Below, one piece after another: positions 1 to 12,117 of a stretch of 64,000 nucleotides of DNA (position 1 is its first letter; every line of letters starts with the position of its first letter). The position numbers and the translations under genes were made by a program. The stretch lies in contig JAEPRB010000054.1 of NCBI GenBank assembly GCA_016758965.1, positions 62,001 to 126,000 of the forward strand, written 5' to 3'. This DNA comes from Circinella minor (Eukaryota > Mucoromycota > Mucoromycetes > Mucorales > Lichtheimiaceae). The notes beneath the pieces were generated by a model. It was not told the DNA's origin and ran no database searches. It saw only the letters and a list, made by a program, of their open reading frames with translations.

Positions 1-2
1 CT

Positions 3-1040
3 TACGGTTCCAACCCACTTTTCGATACGACTAAAATTGGTGCTACGGCCGCTTCTAGTACTACAAATGGTACTAATAAACAAGGACCTAGTGCTGTCGC
101 TTTGGACTCCTCCAACAAAAAACCAACATCAGCTCACCGACCCATGGCACCACGTGTTGTTTCTAAGATCAAGTTGCGCGGTTTCTCTCTTGGACCTGCT
201 GGTCGAACCTCGCCAAGCAAAAAGATGAGTTCATTGGAAGGACTCAGTGATGATGCTGTTCTTGGTCCCAACGCTTTTTCTACACGTTCAGCCAACAAGA
301 AATTGGTATTCGAAAAGGATGTGGATACTGCCGATATTGCCAGTTTGTTGACTAAGAAAGATGAAAAACCACCTTTGATTTTCGATCCTAAATTAGAAAT
401 GATTGCACGAAAGAAGGAATTAGAACGAGAAAAACAACAAGCATCTGCTTCGCCTTCTTCATCGACATCTCTAGTGGGAGCTGGTGTTTCTACATCATCA
501 TCAACATCTAATATCCCAGCACCGGGAGCTCCTGTACGTGGGGAAAGTAGTTCATCCTCTGTAGGTGCACGATTTGTCTCTAACAGTGCCTATTCAGCTA
601 CCACTACAAGTCAAGGTTACTACTCATCCCCAACGCTTGAAACATTACAATCCATGACAAATGAAGAACTTAAACGTGTGGATAATTTTATGGTGGGACG
701 TCGTGGTTATGGTGAAGTACGATTTGATGAGCCTGTTGATTTATCTGGATTGGATTTATATGATATCATGGGTACCATTGTGATTCTCGAAGAAAAGAGT
801 GTTGTAATTTATCCTGATGAAAGTACCAAGGCACCTAGAGGATCAGCATTGAACGTCCCAGCAACTGTGAAATTAGAGAATTGTTATGCCTTGGACAAGG
901 AATCAAGACGACCTATTAAGGATCCTGAAAATCCTCGTTTCAGGAGTTTCTATGATAGACTGCGTAACCGACAAGGTGTGGAATTTGTTGATTATGACAT
1001 TGAAACGGGTACATGGTCATTCAAAGTGGAATTCTTTTAA
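3..1040 (+). CDS. NUP98: NUP98-type nucleoporin, C-terminal part (5' end outside window)
   Basis: The frame is open from the window edge, so only the last 345 residues are visible. The N-terminal part is Ser/Thr/Asn-rich linker with an FG-like NPLF. The last ~130 residues match the NUP98 autoproteolytic domain (Nucleoporin2 family): motifs VGRRGYGEVRFDEPVDL, SVVIYPDES, a Lys-ser-Arg-x-x-Pro-Ile-Lys segment and ETGTWSFKVEFF. In family members the domain ends HF|S and cuts itself between F and S, releasing NUP96. Here the end is EFF followed directly by TAA, so the catalytic His is replaced by Phe and nothing follows the cleavage position. The product is therefore a nuclear-pore FG nucleoporin that needs no processing. 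A separate NUP96 gene lies at 32.4-34.1 kb. The first annotated Met (position 102) is internal. A Nup100/Nup116-like paralogue is the main alternative. Confidence 0.9.
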   Translation, partial: YGSNPLFDTTKIGATAASSTTNGTNKQGPSAVALDSSNKKPTSAHRPMAPRVVSKIKLRGFSLGPAGRTSPSKKMSSLEGLSDDAVLGPNAFSTRSANKKLVFEKDVDTADIASLLTKKDEKPPLIFDPKLEMIARKKELEREKQQASASPSSSTSLVGAGVSTSSSTSNIPAPGAPVRGESSSSSVGARFVSNSAYSATTTSQGYYSSPTLETLQSMTNEELKRVDNFMVGRRGYGEVRFDEPVDLSGLDLYDIMGTIVILEEKSVVIYPDESTKAPRGSALNVPATVKLENCYALDKESRRPIKDPENPRFRSFYDRLRNRQGVEFVDYDIETGTWSFKVEFF

Positions 1041-1693
1041 TGATTTTATTTTCTTTTCAGCTATTATACAAACAAAATAATAACAGGCCTTTTCATTATG
1101 AACAACCCCCTACCCGTTTCCAATAAAAGGCGGGCACAAGATCTAACCAAACCAGAAATATCTTAATACAAAATTTAAATAAAAAGTATTTGAAAAATTA
1201 AAAAATTGATAAAAGAATAAGGAGAGAAAGAGAAACGAACATTGATTTGAATGTAATAATATATAAAATAGTTGCGTGTAAAAATAACATTATATTATGT
1301 GTTCATCCACAGCTGTTTATATCTATCCAAGTATCGAGCAGGAAAGATGTAAAAAATTCTTATAGTTTTAAAAAAGGATGTCATAAGTTATATAATATAA
1401 AGCCAATTAAAAAAATCGATAAAAAAGGATGTACAACTTCTCAATACTATAAACATGTATATTTCATTATTCTTGGACTGATAAATCATTTTCGACATAA
1501 TTGATCATACTTTCTCTACCTCTACTATTAACGGAATGTATAAATTGGCATTATTAAAACATGCATGTACAGGAAATTTGTTGTCATGCAACGCCACCCC
1601 TATCTTGTGAAACACCATCCATTTTTCGACTTCAGTTTAAAAATATAAAAAAAAAAAAAAATTGTGTTATTAAATCTTTGAACCAACTATATT
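1041..1693. other. intergenic, 3' UTR and short promoter
   Basis: AT-rich sequence between the NUP98 stop and the next ATG. It includes a T/A-rich run at 1650-1680 just upstream of the methyltransferase-like gene. The 85-codon open frame at 1247-1504 has no family resemblance and base composition like its surroundings. I see no gene here. Confidence 0.6.
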
Positions 1694-3195
1694 ATGTCTG
1701 GTGGTGACGATAGATCAAAGGCTTTGGAATCCTCGAAAGATTCTTTTCTCGCGTTAATTTCACAATTGGACGATTCTCAATTTCATGAGTTTGATTCTTT
1801 TGCTAAATCAGCTTTAGGTAAAAGGAACTTTTTGATCCATAAAGGAAAGAAAAGAAAATTTTCTTTTTGACTAACCCGCTTACAATAGAGGAATATCATA
1901 AGCAATTACATGATAAAAGTCATGACGACGATCAAGAAGATATTGAATACGAACATGATAAGAATGGCCATTTTCAACCAGTAAACGATTATAAAATGCA
2001 ACGACTCGGTCGAATCGTTAAAGATCTACGATCGCGTGTACCCATTTCAGCTGAAGCACCTGGTGAAAAGACGGTTATTCCAGATAGTAAAGACGTATGT
2101 GGGTTTTTTTTTGTTTTATAAATATTGATACTTCGATTCTATTTATTATTGCTGCTTTCAGGCTGACCATTGATGATCATTGATTTTGTTATTATCATTA
2201 TTATTATGACAGTTTTCAGATTACACTGAACAAAACACGGTTCATGTGGATGGATTTTTATTTACAGAAGATGATGTGGATGATCTTTGTGACAAAGGCA
2301 AACTATCACGAAATTATTGTTTAGATTGCAAGTCAAGAAACGTAAAACCACTAAGTAAGCTTATTACATTTACTATTTTGTTTGAAAAAAAAAGTTATTT
2401 TTTTATGTTTTAAGAGCTTTAACAAAGAAGTGGTTTTTTTTTATTTAATTAGACTTTATCTCGCATTCTGCATCTGTAATGCAATTACAGTTCTTATACC
2501 AGGTAGCACTTGCTAATAAAATCAAGGACAAAGTGATTGTGGATATTGGGTCTAGATTGGGCGCAGTATTATATTCAGTAAGTTATATAATTGATTTAGA
2601 TAAGCATTGTGATAAGATAATAATATATAATGATAATAATGTGTCATCCAAAGGGTTATTTATTTACACAAGCTCGTAAACTAATTGGTGTCGAACTTAA
2701 TGAATGGTTTTGTAAATTACAAGAAGATATGGTCAAAAAGTATAAGATGGGAGATCGTGTACAGGTAAAAAAAAAAGACTATCATTATCCTTTTGTTTAC
2801 ATACACATACATATCAGACATGATATAAATAACAATATGTAATAATTTAATAATAGATCTTATGTAAGGATATTCAACATGTTCCCGAACTTTTAAATAA
2901 GGAAGCAGATGTTGTCGTTATGAACAATGTTTTTCAATTCTTTAATGAACTACCCGTACAACAGGAAATATGGAAGTTTATTCGAACCGAAACAATGAAA
3001 CGAAAAGGATTATTGTTGGTAACTTTGCCGTCTCTCCAGGAGCAACTTAAAGAAGCAGGATTATCTGCTAACAAATTGATGCGTGGTTGGGTAAAGGAGA
3101 TTAAACTCGATTATGAAGGAGACTGGTTTCAGGACGAGTTGCACGATGATGAATTAGATGAAATTAGTCAAGTACATTTGTATAAAGTAATATAG
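1694..3195 (+). CDS. SAM-dependent methyltransferase-like protein, six exons
   Basis: Exons 1694-1817, 1889-2094, 2213-2354, 2453-2577, 2654-2764 and 2857-3195 join in phase to 348 residues. All introns are GT-AG. An acidic, His-rich middle is followed by FLFTEDDVDDLCDKGKLS and a Cys pair (CLDC) resembling a small metal-binding knuckle. Next comes a Rossmann-type motif I, VIVDIGSRLGAVLY, then GVELN (end of strand beta2, an acidic residue for the SAM ribose) and VVVMNNVFQFF (motif IV-like NNxFxFF). This order fits a class I methyltransferase fold. I do not recognise the substrate. The third intron acceptor is the upstream AG at 2211-2212; the nearer AG at 2218-2219 would break the frame. It is transcribed codirectionally with NUP98 and MED11. 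Confidence 0.75.
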
Positions 3196-3634
3196 AAATA
3201 AGTAAACATATATAGAATCCTATATAATATAATAATATAAATATTAGCCCTTTCTTTCTTTATCTCTTTTTGTAAAAATAAACACCATTACTTTTTTTAA
3301 AAAAGGAGTACCTTGTGATTGTCATTATTATTATTGTTATTGTTGTTATTATTGTTATTATTTAGTAACTCTTGATGTGTTTTTGTTTGTGCATTATTTG
3401 GTGACATTGTCGGTATACATATAATGCAAAATCGGCAAAAATGGCAATCAGAAGTGGAAAAAGGGTTGCATAACCAATGTACTGAAGTGATGTTGAAATG
3501 ATGGATGACATATTCGAGATTATCAAGAAATAAAAAAAAATTATCAGCTGTCAAAAAAAAAAAAAAAAAAGAATTTAAAAGCACTTCCTCACTCACATAC
3601 TCTCTCCGCCACTTTCGTATTGCCCAGGTTGATA
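3196..3634. other. intergenic with homopolymer and trinucleotide tracts
   Basis: Contains a TTATTG/TTATTA-type repeat (about 3325-3365) and A-runs at 3531-3541 and 3555-3570. An antisense 122-codon open frame here is Asn-run low complexity and is rejected. This is probably the MED11 promoter. Confidence 0.6.
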
Positions 3635-4267
3635 ATGAGCCAACAGCCAAAGGAATCTGATTCAAATACTTCTAATTATTTAGCAGAAAGTACATTACGT
3701 ATTCAAGATCTTCATGAGGCAGAAAAGGTATTTATAACGATTCGCTTATATCAATAAATAAAAAAAGATTCCCAATTAACCATGTATATCTTTCTTTCGA
3801 TCGCGTTTTTCTTAGAAACTTGTACTTTTAGTAGAAACTGCTGGAGATGGCTTGGGAATACTTTGTGACGATGCACCACAAGATCAAGATACTGAACAAG
3901 TAGTTCGGGACTCAGTTATTGCTTTTCGTGAATTAGCAGGACGTTATTTCAGTCTTGTCAACGTATGTTAAATATCAAAATCAAAAAATACGAAATAATG
4001 ATACTCACAGAGTGAGAGACTAACACACACACACACACACATATATATATATTCTTGTGTCTGCAATGTATAATTTAGGATATCCAACTTTCTTTACGAA
4101 GTAATACACGTTATTTATCTCAACAAGGAAGTATTGGAATGGCAACAACAAAAAGTATTCCTTTCCGAGAATCAATTTCTGGAGAACAAAAAGAATTGGA
4201 AGTTTGGACAGCAGCATTGGAAACTATTCATCAACGTGTACGAGAATTAAAAGAGATTACTCAATAA
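3635..4267 (+). CDS. MED11: Mediator complex subunit 11
   Basis: Three exons, 3635-3727, 3816-3962 and 4079-4267, encode 142 residues. The conserved head YLAESTLRIQDLHEAEKK is followed by a helix (VLLVETAGDGLGIL) and by FRELAGRYFSLVNDIQLSLR, as in fungal and animal Med11. Med11 pairs with Med22 in the Mediator head and contacts RNA polymerase II and TFIIH. The size is normal for the family (about 110-160 residues). A (CA)n(TA)n tract lies inside intron 2. The stop codon is only 11 bp from the stop of the opposing WRNIP1 gene, so the two transcripts must overlap at their 3' ends. Confidence 0.88.
4023..4052. repeat. (CA)n(TA)n microsatellite in MED11 intron 2
   Basis: Nine CA units followed by about six TA units, lying between the intron donor at 3963 and the acceptor at 4077-4078. 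It is likely length-variable between strains. Confidence 0.9.
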
Positions 4268-4278
4268 GTTTATTATCG

Positions 4279-7161
4279 TTATGCATCCAAGAACTTCGCA
4301 TCTACTAATTCATCTGGTAGATAAACTTGATCCACGGGTTCATCATAATCAGGATTATACTTGTACCCTTGTCCATACCCAATATTCTGATTATAATCAT
4401 CATTTATCGTAAAAATCCAATTAGAAAACACTCCATTATTATTTACTATCTCTCTATCTTTTTTATAACTCTCTTCTTCCTCTTTTGTTTTTATTTTCTT
4501 ACCTTCATAAGTTTAGTTGGTGCATTACGAATATGTAAAGGGACTGGATAATTCGGTTGTGATCGAACAGTCTTTTTTACCTATAAATTGTATATATTTT
4601 TATATAAAAAAATGAATAAAAAATATAAATAATCAGATCCTTTCTTTTATTCCTTTCATGGAATTTGTTTTTTATAAATATGATTCTATTACCAAATTAT
4701 ACGCTTTATATGTTCGAACACTTTTTTTAGCTTCTGCTAAATATGTCACAAGATGAGCTATTATATATGCTAGTGTGAGTAAAATACAAGTAATTCTTTT
4801 TTTAATAATTGTTAGAAAATAATAAAATTGAAAGCTCACCTAAAATAGTATCGCATTCAGGCATACCGATTCTTTCACAAGCTTGATAAGCGGATACAGC
4901 CTATATATAGAAATGTTATGACTGGTTACAATGATATTTCATAATTATCACAAAGCTATACTATTCATTATAAAAATTTACCAATGGTAATGCTGAATTA
5001 TCTGCTAAACCAATATCTTCGCTTGCACATCGTACAAGTCGTCGTGCAACATATAATGGATCTTCTCCTGCTTCAAGCATTCTCGCTAACCAATATAATG
5101 CTGCATCTGCATCACTAGACATATCGAATTATTTCTATCAGCTTCATCATTCCTGTTGAAATTATTCTAACAACAGTATTAATAATAATTTTCATACCTT
5201 CCACGTATACTTTTATGTAATGCACTAATAATATTATAATGTTCTTCACCATTACGATCATATAACAAATGTGTTTTTTGAAAGGCTCCTAAACAAAAGC
5301 CGTCATCAACCTGATTAATAAAAACGTGGATCTCTCGAAGCGCTATGTTTTTTTTCAGTTACCTTTAATGGTCTCTACACGTAAATGTGTTGATTTAGAA
5401 GGTAGAATACTTAATGCAATTTCAAGTGTATTTAATGCATTTCGTGCTATTATAACAAAAAAACAACAACAACAATTAAGTGATACTGACTGCATAAATA
5501 ACGCATAGTAAATTATTAAGTCTGATAGGATATTTACCATCACCATCACTATATTGAGCTAGCATGGACAATGCATCTTCCTCTTCTTTTTCTCTTGCTT
5601 CATCATCCTCAGTTTTCATTGTATCATCAATATCTTCTCTATTATTCTCTGCTGTGCTATCTCCTCCAGCTCTTCGCCAATGCTGTACTGCTCTTGATAG
5701 AATTTCAGTTATATTATCTTCACTTAATCGTTGAAGTACGAAAACTCGGCATCGAGAAAGCAAAGCAGAGTTGACCTTGAAACTATATATTATAATTTAA
5801 CATTCAAGTTTGTATACATTAATTAATACATCATTTGTGTATTGAATAAGATGAGATACTTTAATTGAGTACCTTGGATTTTCAGTAGTAGCACCTATAA
5901 GATGAATTGTACCTTGCTCAACATAAGGAAGAAATAGGTCTTGTTGTACTTTTGTGAATCTTTATATATATATATAACATGATAAATAAAAACATCTATT
6001 AGCTTCCTACATTATTATTCAAAGTCCAGATCTAAACAATATTATACTATTTACCTGTGAATCTCATCAATAAAAATAATAGTTTTCTGACCAGTAAGTG
6101 ATAAGTGGCCGCGAGCTTCTTCAAATGCCTTTTTGACATCTGCGGCTCCATGACTTGTTGCACTGAGCTCAACGAACCGAGATTTTGTCATTTTTGAAAT
6201 AATTCTTGCAACAGTTGTTTTACCACATCCAGGTGATCCCCTAAAACAGCATCAAGTATAACTTCACATTAACAAACAGAGAGCCTGTATTTCAAATTTC
6301 AAAATATGAAAAAAAGTATCATACCAAAGAATCATTGAAGGGATTCGATCTGATTGTATAAGTGTACGTAAAACTCCTTTTTCACCAAGTAATTCTTCCT
6401 GCCCAACAAACTCGGATAATGACATAGGTCGTACTAATTTTTAGAAGAAAAATTAATAAATAGTCATTCTATAACTTCGTATGATGATCCATGAACATTA
6501 AAAGCAATAAAAATATTAACCTTTTGCAGCTAGTGGCATAGCTTCTAAAGCAGCATCTTTTCTTGGTCGCTTTGGTGGATCGGGACGACTATTTAAAGTG
6601 GTTGTCGATGTTGAATAAGAGGATGATGATGGGCGTTTAAGTTCGTTGCTCGGACTCTGTTGTGGTTGTATTTTTGATAGTGATTGTTGTGGGACAGGTT
6701 CACTTCGTTTATTGAATAATGGTGCCATTTTCGATGGCTAAAATTTTATTTATTTTTCGTAAAAGCATCCAGGTTAATAAAAGAGTTTAGGTTATGATAT
6801 AGTAGTATGAGATGAGAATCGAAGTGCATAAATCTTACAGAATTCGATCGAACTTTGTTACTATCTATAAACTTTTCTGTTGAAGGCCGTAAGAAATGAA
6901 GTCGAGATTGTTGTGTTTGAGAAGACTTTACAGCGCTATTATTTCGTTCAGGACTGGGTATTACTGGTGTTGTTGACATTATAGTGTCTTCTTGCTGTTC
7001 TTGAGTAGGACAGTTTGCATCAATATGAGCATTAATTTTACCAGAAGGAATTAGTTGACTGCAAATTGGGCATTCAACTGATTAAAATATTATTAGAATG
7101 AACATATTTGATATTAAATAAAAAAAAAAGAAGGCGGGAATGTACCTTTGTTCTGTTCCAT
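4279..7161 (-). CDS. MGS1: WRNIP1/Mgs1-type AAA+ ATPase, about 13 exons
   Basis: Replication-fork maintenance ATPase of the RarA/Mgs1/WRNIP1 family. The ATG is at 7161 in a 16-nt first exon (7146-7161). Checked exons follow: 6839-7077, 6521-6737, 6325-6433, 6055-6240, 5873-5959 and 5538-5782. Exon 2 carries a UBZ4 ubiquitin-binding finger ([21 protein letters not shown] spacing, C-x2-C...H-x3-C). Then come a basic linker, FVGQEELLG, Walker [10 protein letters not shown], Walker [29 protein letters not shown] (sensor 1 and Arg-finger region), and the tetramerisation tail ending [22 protein letters not shown]. The acidic insert [18 protein letters not shown] after the sensor region is unusually long. 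The last exons (below 5536) were recognised by protein motifs ([29 protein letters not shown]) and their edges are approximate. Confidence 0.9.
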
Positions 7162-9453
7162 ATTTTTTCAGATAGTGTTCAAACTTGGAAAAAGAAGTGT
7201 GTCAAGAAAGCAGGTGTCGCGTCTATGTGTTTCTTTTTTCGATGGTCCGCATTTAGTAATTGGCGCGTTTTTCGCCAAAAAGACCAGAGAAGACGCGTTT
7301 TATCGTGTTCAGTTCCTAAATGAATATCCTTCCCATATGATAACATTAAAATCATATTTTTTTTTTTATAAATATTGGACAGTAATGATGCTATTATCCA
7401 GTTACATTTTTTTAGTAACTGACAAGAAGCACAATGTCATGTGAATTATGGATACACAAAAACAACTCATAACGTACTGTACCATAAGAAAATCTACTAT
7501 GTACTGTAGTAGGCTACACTTTTTTCTCTTTCTTTTTGTTTTCCTTTACAACCCACGGTTTAAATAATATGAAAAACGTAGTATCCGTTTGTCTAACGCA
7601 CCATTCTGGAAATACACACTCTATTCAGCATTGGAATTTACGAAAATTCGAAAAAAAAAATTGGGAATGGTACGTATGTATTATATAACTACATTAGAAG
7701 TCCCAAAAGAAGCAGCTATACAGTACATTTTTCGATCTACGTAGCTATTCAGGAACTCAAATTCAATTTATTACTTTTTATACTTCTTTATTAAGCAGCT
7801 ACACATAAAATCAAAGAAGAACTTGCACTACTTCAGGATGTTACTGAACAATGGAATGAGCGTTTTATTTCACAGATTCCATATTCAGCTAAATGATACT
7901 GAAAACCTTGGCCTATTATTGGGAAGGGATTGGGTCGAGTCAAAAAATTATTATAATAGAAGCATAACTTATTTATCATTAAGCAACAACAAAGTACGAC
8001 ATTGGTTGAATATCTAAGTGATGTGACATTACGTAAACGAATTCGACAAATGTAATAAATGACTATTTTGGATAATAACATGATAGACAAAACTCTTTCT
8101 TCGTTTGATTTTCATGAACGTTTTCGTCTCACATCGACATGTAAATATTAGTACAAGGCGATATATTATTTATTTCATCATATGATGGACTATCTTTATA
8201 CTCATTATACTCGGCATTGACACATCTTCTGATCTATAACTCTGAAACTCTTATCTTACCGTTCATCACACCCTATTTCTGAGAGCTATACACAGTGTTT
8301 GAAAACACTACCATTGTCATCCACTTATGGTATGCGCCTATTTGATACACTTCTTTTTCTTTATGGCAATCAGTGTACTTCAATCAGCTTGTTGGTTTTC
8401 ATTATTTTCCAATAGTGATGAAGCTACTCAAAAGTATACCCGAACTCACTCATAATGATCGCAGGATATACTGGAGTAACAAATATTTACAGGCAAATAA
8501 CGCTTTGGAATTATCAAAAAAAAAAAAAAAATTTAACCTATCTACCAATGCATCAACTATATGTCGACGATATAGTATATACAGTCAAAAAAATTAAAAT
8601 GATTAATCTTCAAGATCACATGATATTTGATGTATTAGTAAATGATCTCCCAACTCATGTCGTCTTCATCTTATACATTGCACTTCGGAATATTACAACT
8701 ATTGGAAAGGTGAACAGTTCTTTTTATCAACGGGTTTTTCTCCTCAAAAAACATTGACTTTGGAAGAAAGACGTATTTGTAGATGGAATGCCATTATACA
8801 CTATCGGCAGTCTCATTGACTCGATACAAAACTTTTGTTCTAAATTGTAGGAAAGAAGTTGAATCGTTCGAGTTCTGTTTATTTTAAAAGCAAATATGAC
8901 CTCCACATTAATTTTGCAAATGTGGATTAATATGTATAAGTTGTGTACGTACGTATAGAATAATATACGATGAAATGCTTTGATAATAACATGGTAACTA
9001 TATTATTTGCTGATGTTAATTTTACAACTTTTAAGATAATACCTAAATAGGCTAGTTCAAGGATTACACATTAAATTTGTTTTGCATATTTATGACACAT
9101 TGTAAATTTGAATTAACTCACGTGAAAGAGGCGGGTTAGTGTACTCATTCGTACACTAATTTATAGCAAAATTTTGTTATAGAAGTAAATATTAAAAATA
9201 TGAAAAAAGATGTTTTGTACAATCATAGTTAAAATATTTTATTATCTCTTTTGTTGTAATTTTCTTTTATTACATGCATATTAGAAAAAAGGAATGTTCA
9301 TTCTTTTTTTTAATTAATAAAAAAAAGAGAAAGTCTTTATAAATTTTTATACGTAACATATAAATTGTTGGTCTATGATAAATCAAAAGAAGGGAGGATA
9401 ATATATATATAAAAATAATGATAAGAAGAAAAGGGGGCTATTTTCCTTCTTTA
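7162..9453. other. 2.3-kb intergenic region with a decayed coding remnant
   Basis: AT-rich sequence between WRNIP1 (starts 7161, minus) and the 3' end of the m-AAA protease gene. Apart from the remnant at about 7800-8820 described separately, I see only A/T runs (for example A13 near 8519-8531). Confidence 0.5.
7795..8821 (+). pseudogene. degenerate protein-coding remnant, F-box-like pieces
   Basis: Short stretches read like protein but are interrupted by stops and frame changes. HKIKEELALLQDVTEQWNER lies near 7807-7860. LSSFDFHERFRLTSTCKY (about 8092-8145) resembles the core of an F-box; compare RDRVRLATTCKYW in the gene at 46.2-48.8 kb. A coherent 53-codon tail from about 8659 begins RLHLIHCTSEYYNYWKGEQF and ends YRQSH and a stop near 8820. 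I could not join the pieces by plausible introns, because in-frame stops remain on either side. It is best read as an eroded F-box family gene copy. A multi-intron gene with unusual splice sites is the alternative. Confidence 0.3.
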
Positions 9454-11873
9454 TTATGATGAGTTGACTTCTCCACTTGGAGTATCTTCAGGGAATGGTG
9501 GGGGTTGTGATGTTTCTGGTCGTCGAACATATTCATCATATACAGTCTTTTCAACAAATGGACGTTTTCCTAACAAATTCTCCATATCTTCACGAGTAAT
9601 CACTTCCTTGTCTAATAATAACTTAGCAACCTTTTCAACCTCTTCCTTGCGTTCTGTCAACAGGTCAACTGTGCGGGTATATGCTTCGTTAACCAAATTG
9701 CGAGCTTCATTATCAATCAAGGTGCCGGTTTGTTCCGAGAATGGTTTTTGGAACTGTTGTTCCCCTTGAGGGTCATTGAACGAGATAGGTCCAACCTTCT
9801 TGTTCATACCGTAGGTTGTAACTTGAGCATAAGCAATCTTGGTTACCTTTTGCAAATCATCATGAGCACCAGTGGTGATTGATTCAAAAAAGATTTGTTC
9901 AGAAACACGACCACCTAATGTCATACACATACGATCCAACAATTGTTTTTCGCTGAACAAGTATTGATCCTTGGGTAAATATTGTGCATAGCCCAAAGCA
10001 GCGACACCACGTGGGATAATTGACACCTTCAACAATGGATCAGCGTATTTTAAGTACCAACCAGCAACGGCGTGACCAGCTTCGTGATAAGCAACTGTCT
10101 TCTTTTCTTCAGGAGATAAGACACGCGATTTCTTTTCAAGACCAGCAATCACACGTTCGATAGCTTGTTCAAAATCAGATTCCTCAACTTGATCCTTCAT
10201 ATGACGAGCAGCAATCAAAGCAGCTTCGTTACATACGTTGTGAATATCAGCACCAGAAAAGCCAGGTGTCAATGCAGCCAATTTGCGTGATAAGAATTCA
10301 ACATCAACAGGGGTCTTGATAGGCTTAAGATGAACCTTAAAGATTTGTGCACGACCACCAATATCAGGGCGATCAATTGCAATATGTCTATCGAAACGAC
10401 CTGGACGTAACAAAGCAGGGTCCAAGACATCAGGACGATTGGTACCGGCCAATACGACAACATGCTCGCTTGAATCAAAACCATCCATTTCGACAAGTAA
10501 CTGATTCAATGTACTTTCACGTTCATCGTTGCCACCCATATGACCTCCCTTACCACGAGCCTTACCAATAGCATCAATTTCATCAACGAAAATGATACAA
10601 GGAGCATTTTTCTTGGCTGTAGCAAACAGATCTCTGTAATAATTATAATAATTCGAATATAAATATATAAAATAATTAGCTCCAAATTTTTTTTAAAGAA
10701 AACACATCTGAAAAGCTATATTATTTGATTTACTAACCGGACACGGGATGGACCTACACCGACAAACATTTCGACGAATTCAGAACCAGAGACACTCAAG
10801 AAAGGAACACCAGCTTCACCAGCAGTAGCCTTTGCAAGTAAAGTTTTACCAGTACCAGGAGGACCAGACAAAACGGCACCCTTAGGAATTGTAGCACCTA
10901 ATCGTTCATAAGCAGCAGGATTCTTCAAAAATTTGACAAATTCCATAATTTCTTCCTTGGCTTCGTCAGCACCAGCAACATCCTTAAATTTGACCTTAAC
11001 CTCCTTTTCTTGATTGAACATCTTGGCCTTGCTCTTGCCGATACCGAAGATACCTTGGCCACCACCACCTGGACCACGCTTAGTCATATAATACAAGACA
11101 CCAATCAATAACAATGTAGGGGCAAAGTGGAGCATAGTATTCAACAAACTAATTTCATCACGGTAAGAAACAGGGATACGTTCACTGGATGGAATTTGAA
11201 GTTCGTTTTGTGCATCTTCTAATTTACGTTCAAAACTATCGACAGAACCAATGCTGAAATAGAATGTTTGAGCTGGAGAAACACCAAGTGACGAAGCTTC
11301 AGGACGTAAGTGGACGCGTACTCGGTTACGATTAAGAACAACAAGACGATCCACCATACCCTTGTCAAGTAATGACGAACGGAATGCTTGCCAGGTAATT
11401 TCACGCGAGTCTTCGCTTGGTGATGTTAATTTCCATAAAACATAGGTACCTACTGCTGTACCAACAACAGTGTTGACGTTGATTTGTACCTCTGGGGGCT
11501 TGTTACCACCACCGCTATTACCACCACTTCCTCCTTCATTCTTTGGAGGTTTTGGAACTTCGTCTGCTGATCGTTTAGCATGTTGATCGGCAGCTCGTTT
11601 AGCACCATTTGTATTATTAGCGTTTTTACCACCGAAGAAACCTTCAAAACCTTTAGGTACATTGAATGGCTTGTCGTCTGCTTCGTGTTGTTCTTTTTTA
11701 TTGTTTTGTTGTTCGGGTTTTTCTTTCTCTGAGGAGTATTTACGGTTACCAATACGTCTATTCGTTAATAATGTGCTTGGTTGTGTTGATCGTACAGACC
11801 GTACATTTCGCAGACCGGCATACTCTGTTGCAAATTGACGTCGAGCGCCGATCTGGCAAAATCTTGAAAGCAT
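9454..11873 (-). CDS. AFG3: mitochondrial m-AAA protease subunit (FtsH/Afg3/Yta10 family)
   Basis: Inner-membrane ATP-dependent zinc metalloprotease that degrades misfolded membrane proteins and processes mitochondrial precursors. Two exons, 10738-11873 and 9454-10633, give 771 residues. I chose the Met at 11873 ([20 protein letters not shown]), which opens an Arg-rich mitochondrial presequence. An in-frame Met at 11915 would add 14 residues including a Lys run. Order: presequence, Gly/Asn/Lys-rich linker, TM segment around [12 protein letters not shown], intermembrane-space domain, TM around [15 protein letters not shown], Walker A GPPGTGKT (337-344), Walker [12 protein letters not shown] region [18 protein letters not shown], protease HEAGH (562-566), and C-terminal acidic tail. 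All catalytic residues are present. Afg3 and Yta10 form hetero-oligomers; I cannot tell which paralogue this is. Confidence 0.93.
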
Positions 11874-12117
11874 GTCCTTTTTTTTTTGGTTTAGGGAGAA
11901 ATATGTTGTTGCCAATTATTAACGGAGGCTATTATTTACAACGAAAAGCGTCACCCCCCGCGGAGTAGACTTTCATTGTCATCGGGGAAGCTATTCATCC
12001 GAATTGGAAGATATAACGAAAGAAAGAATCTTTCGATATATTTTTTTTTCCTTTTGTATTACTATTATTTATTCATATTTACTATTTATTTTACTATCAT
12101 TATTGATATTATTACAG

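Noticed and set aside
1247..1504. 85-codon plus-strand frame downstream of NUP98
   Set aside because: AT-driven Lys/Ile/Asn composition, no conserved motif, lies in 3' flank.
3297..3665. 122-codon minus-strand frame with poly-Asn tail
   Set aside because: Overlaps the MED11 start on the other strand. Its composition comes from TTATTG repeats and T runs, with no family features.
5870..5885. Suspected one-base frameshift in WRNIP1 at GATTENPSF
   Set aside because: On recounting, the T run has four bases. Exon 5873-5959 ends in the phase required by the next exon, so the frame is intact.
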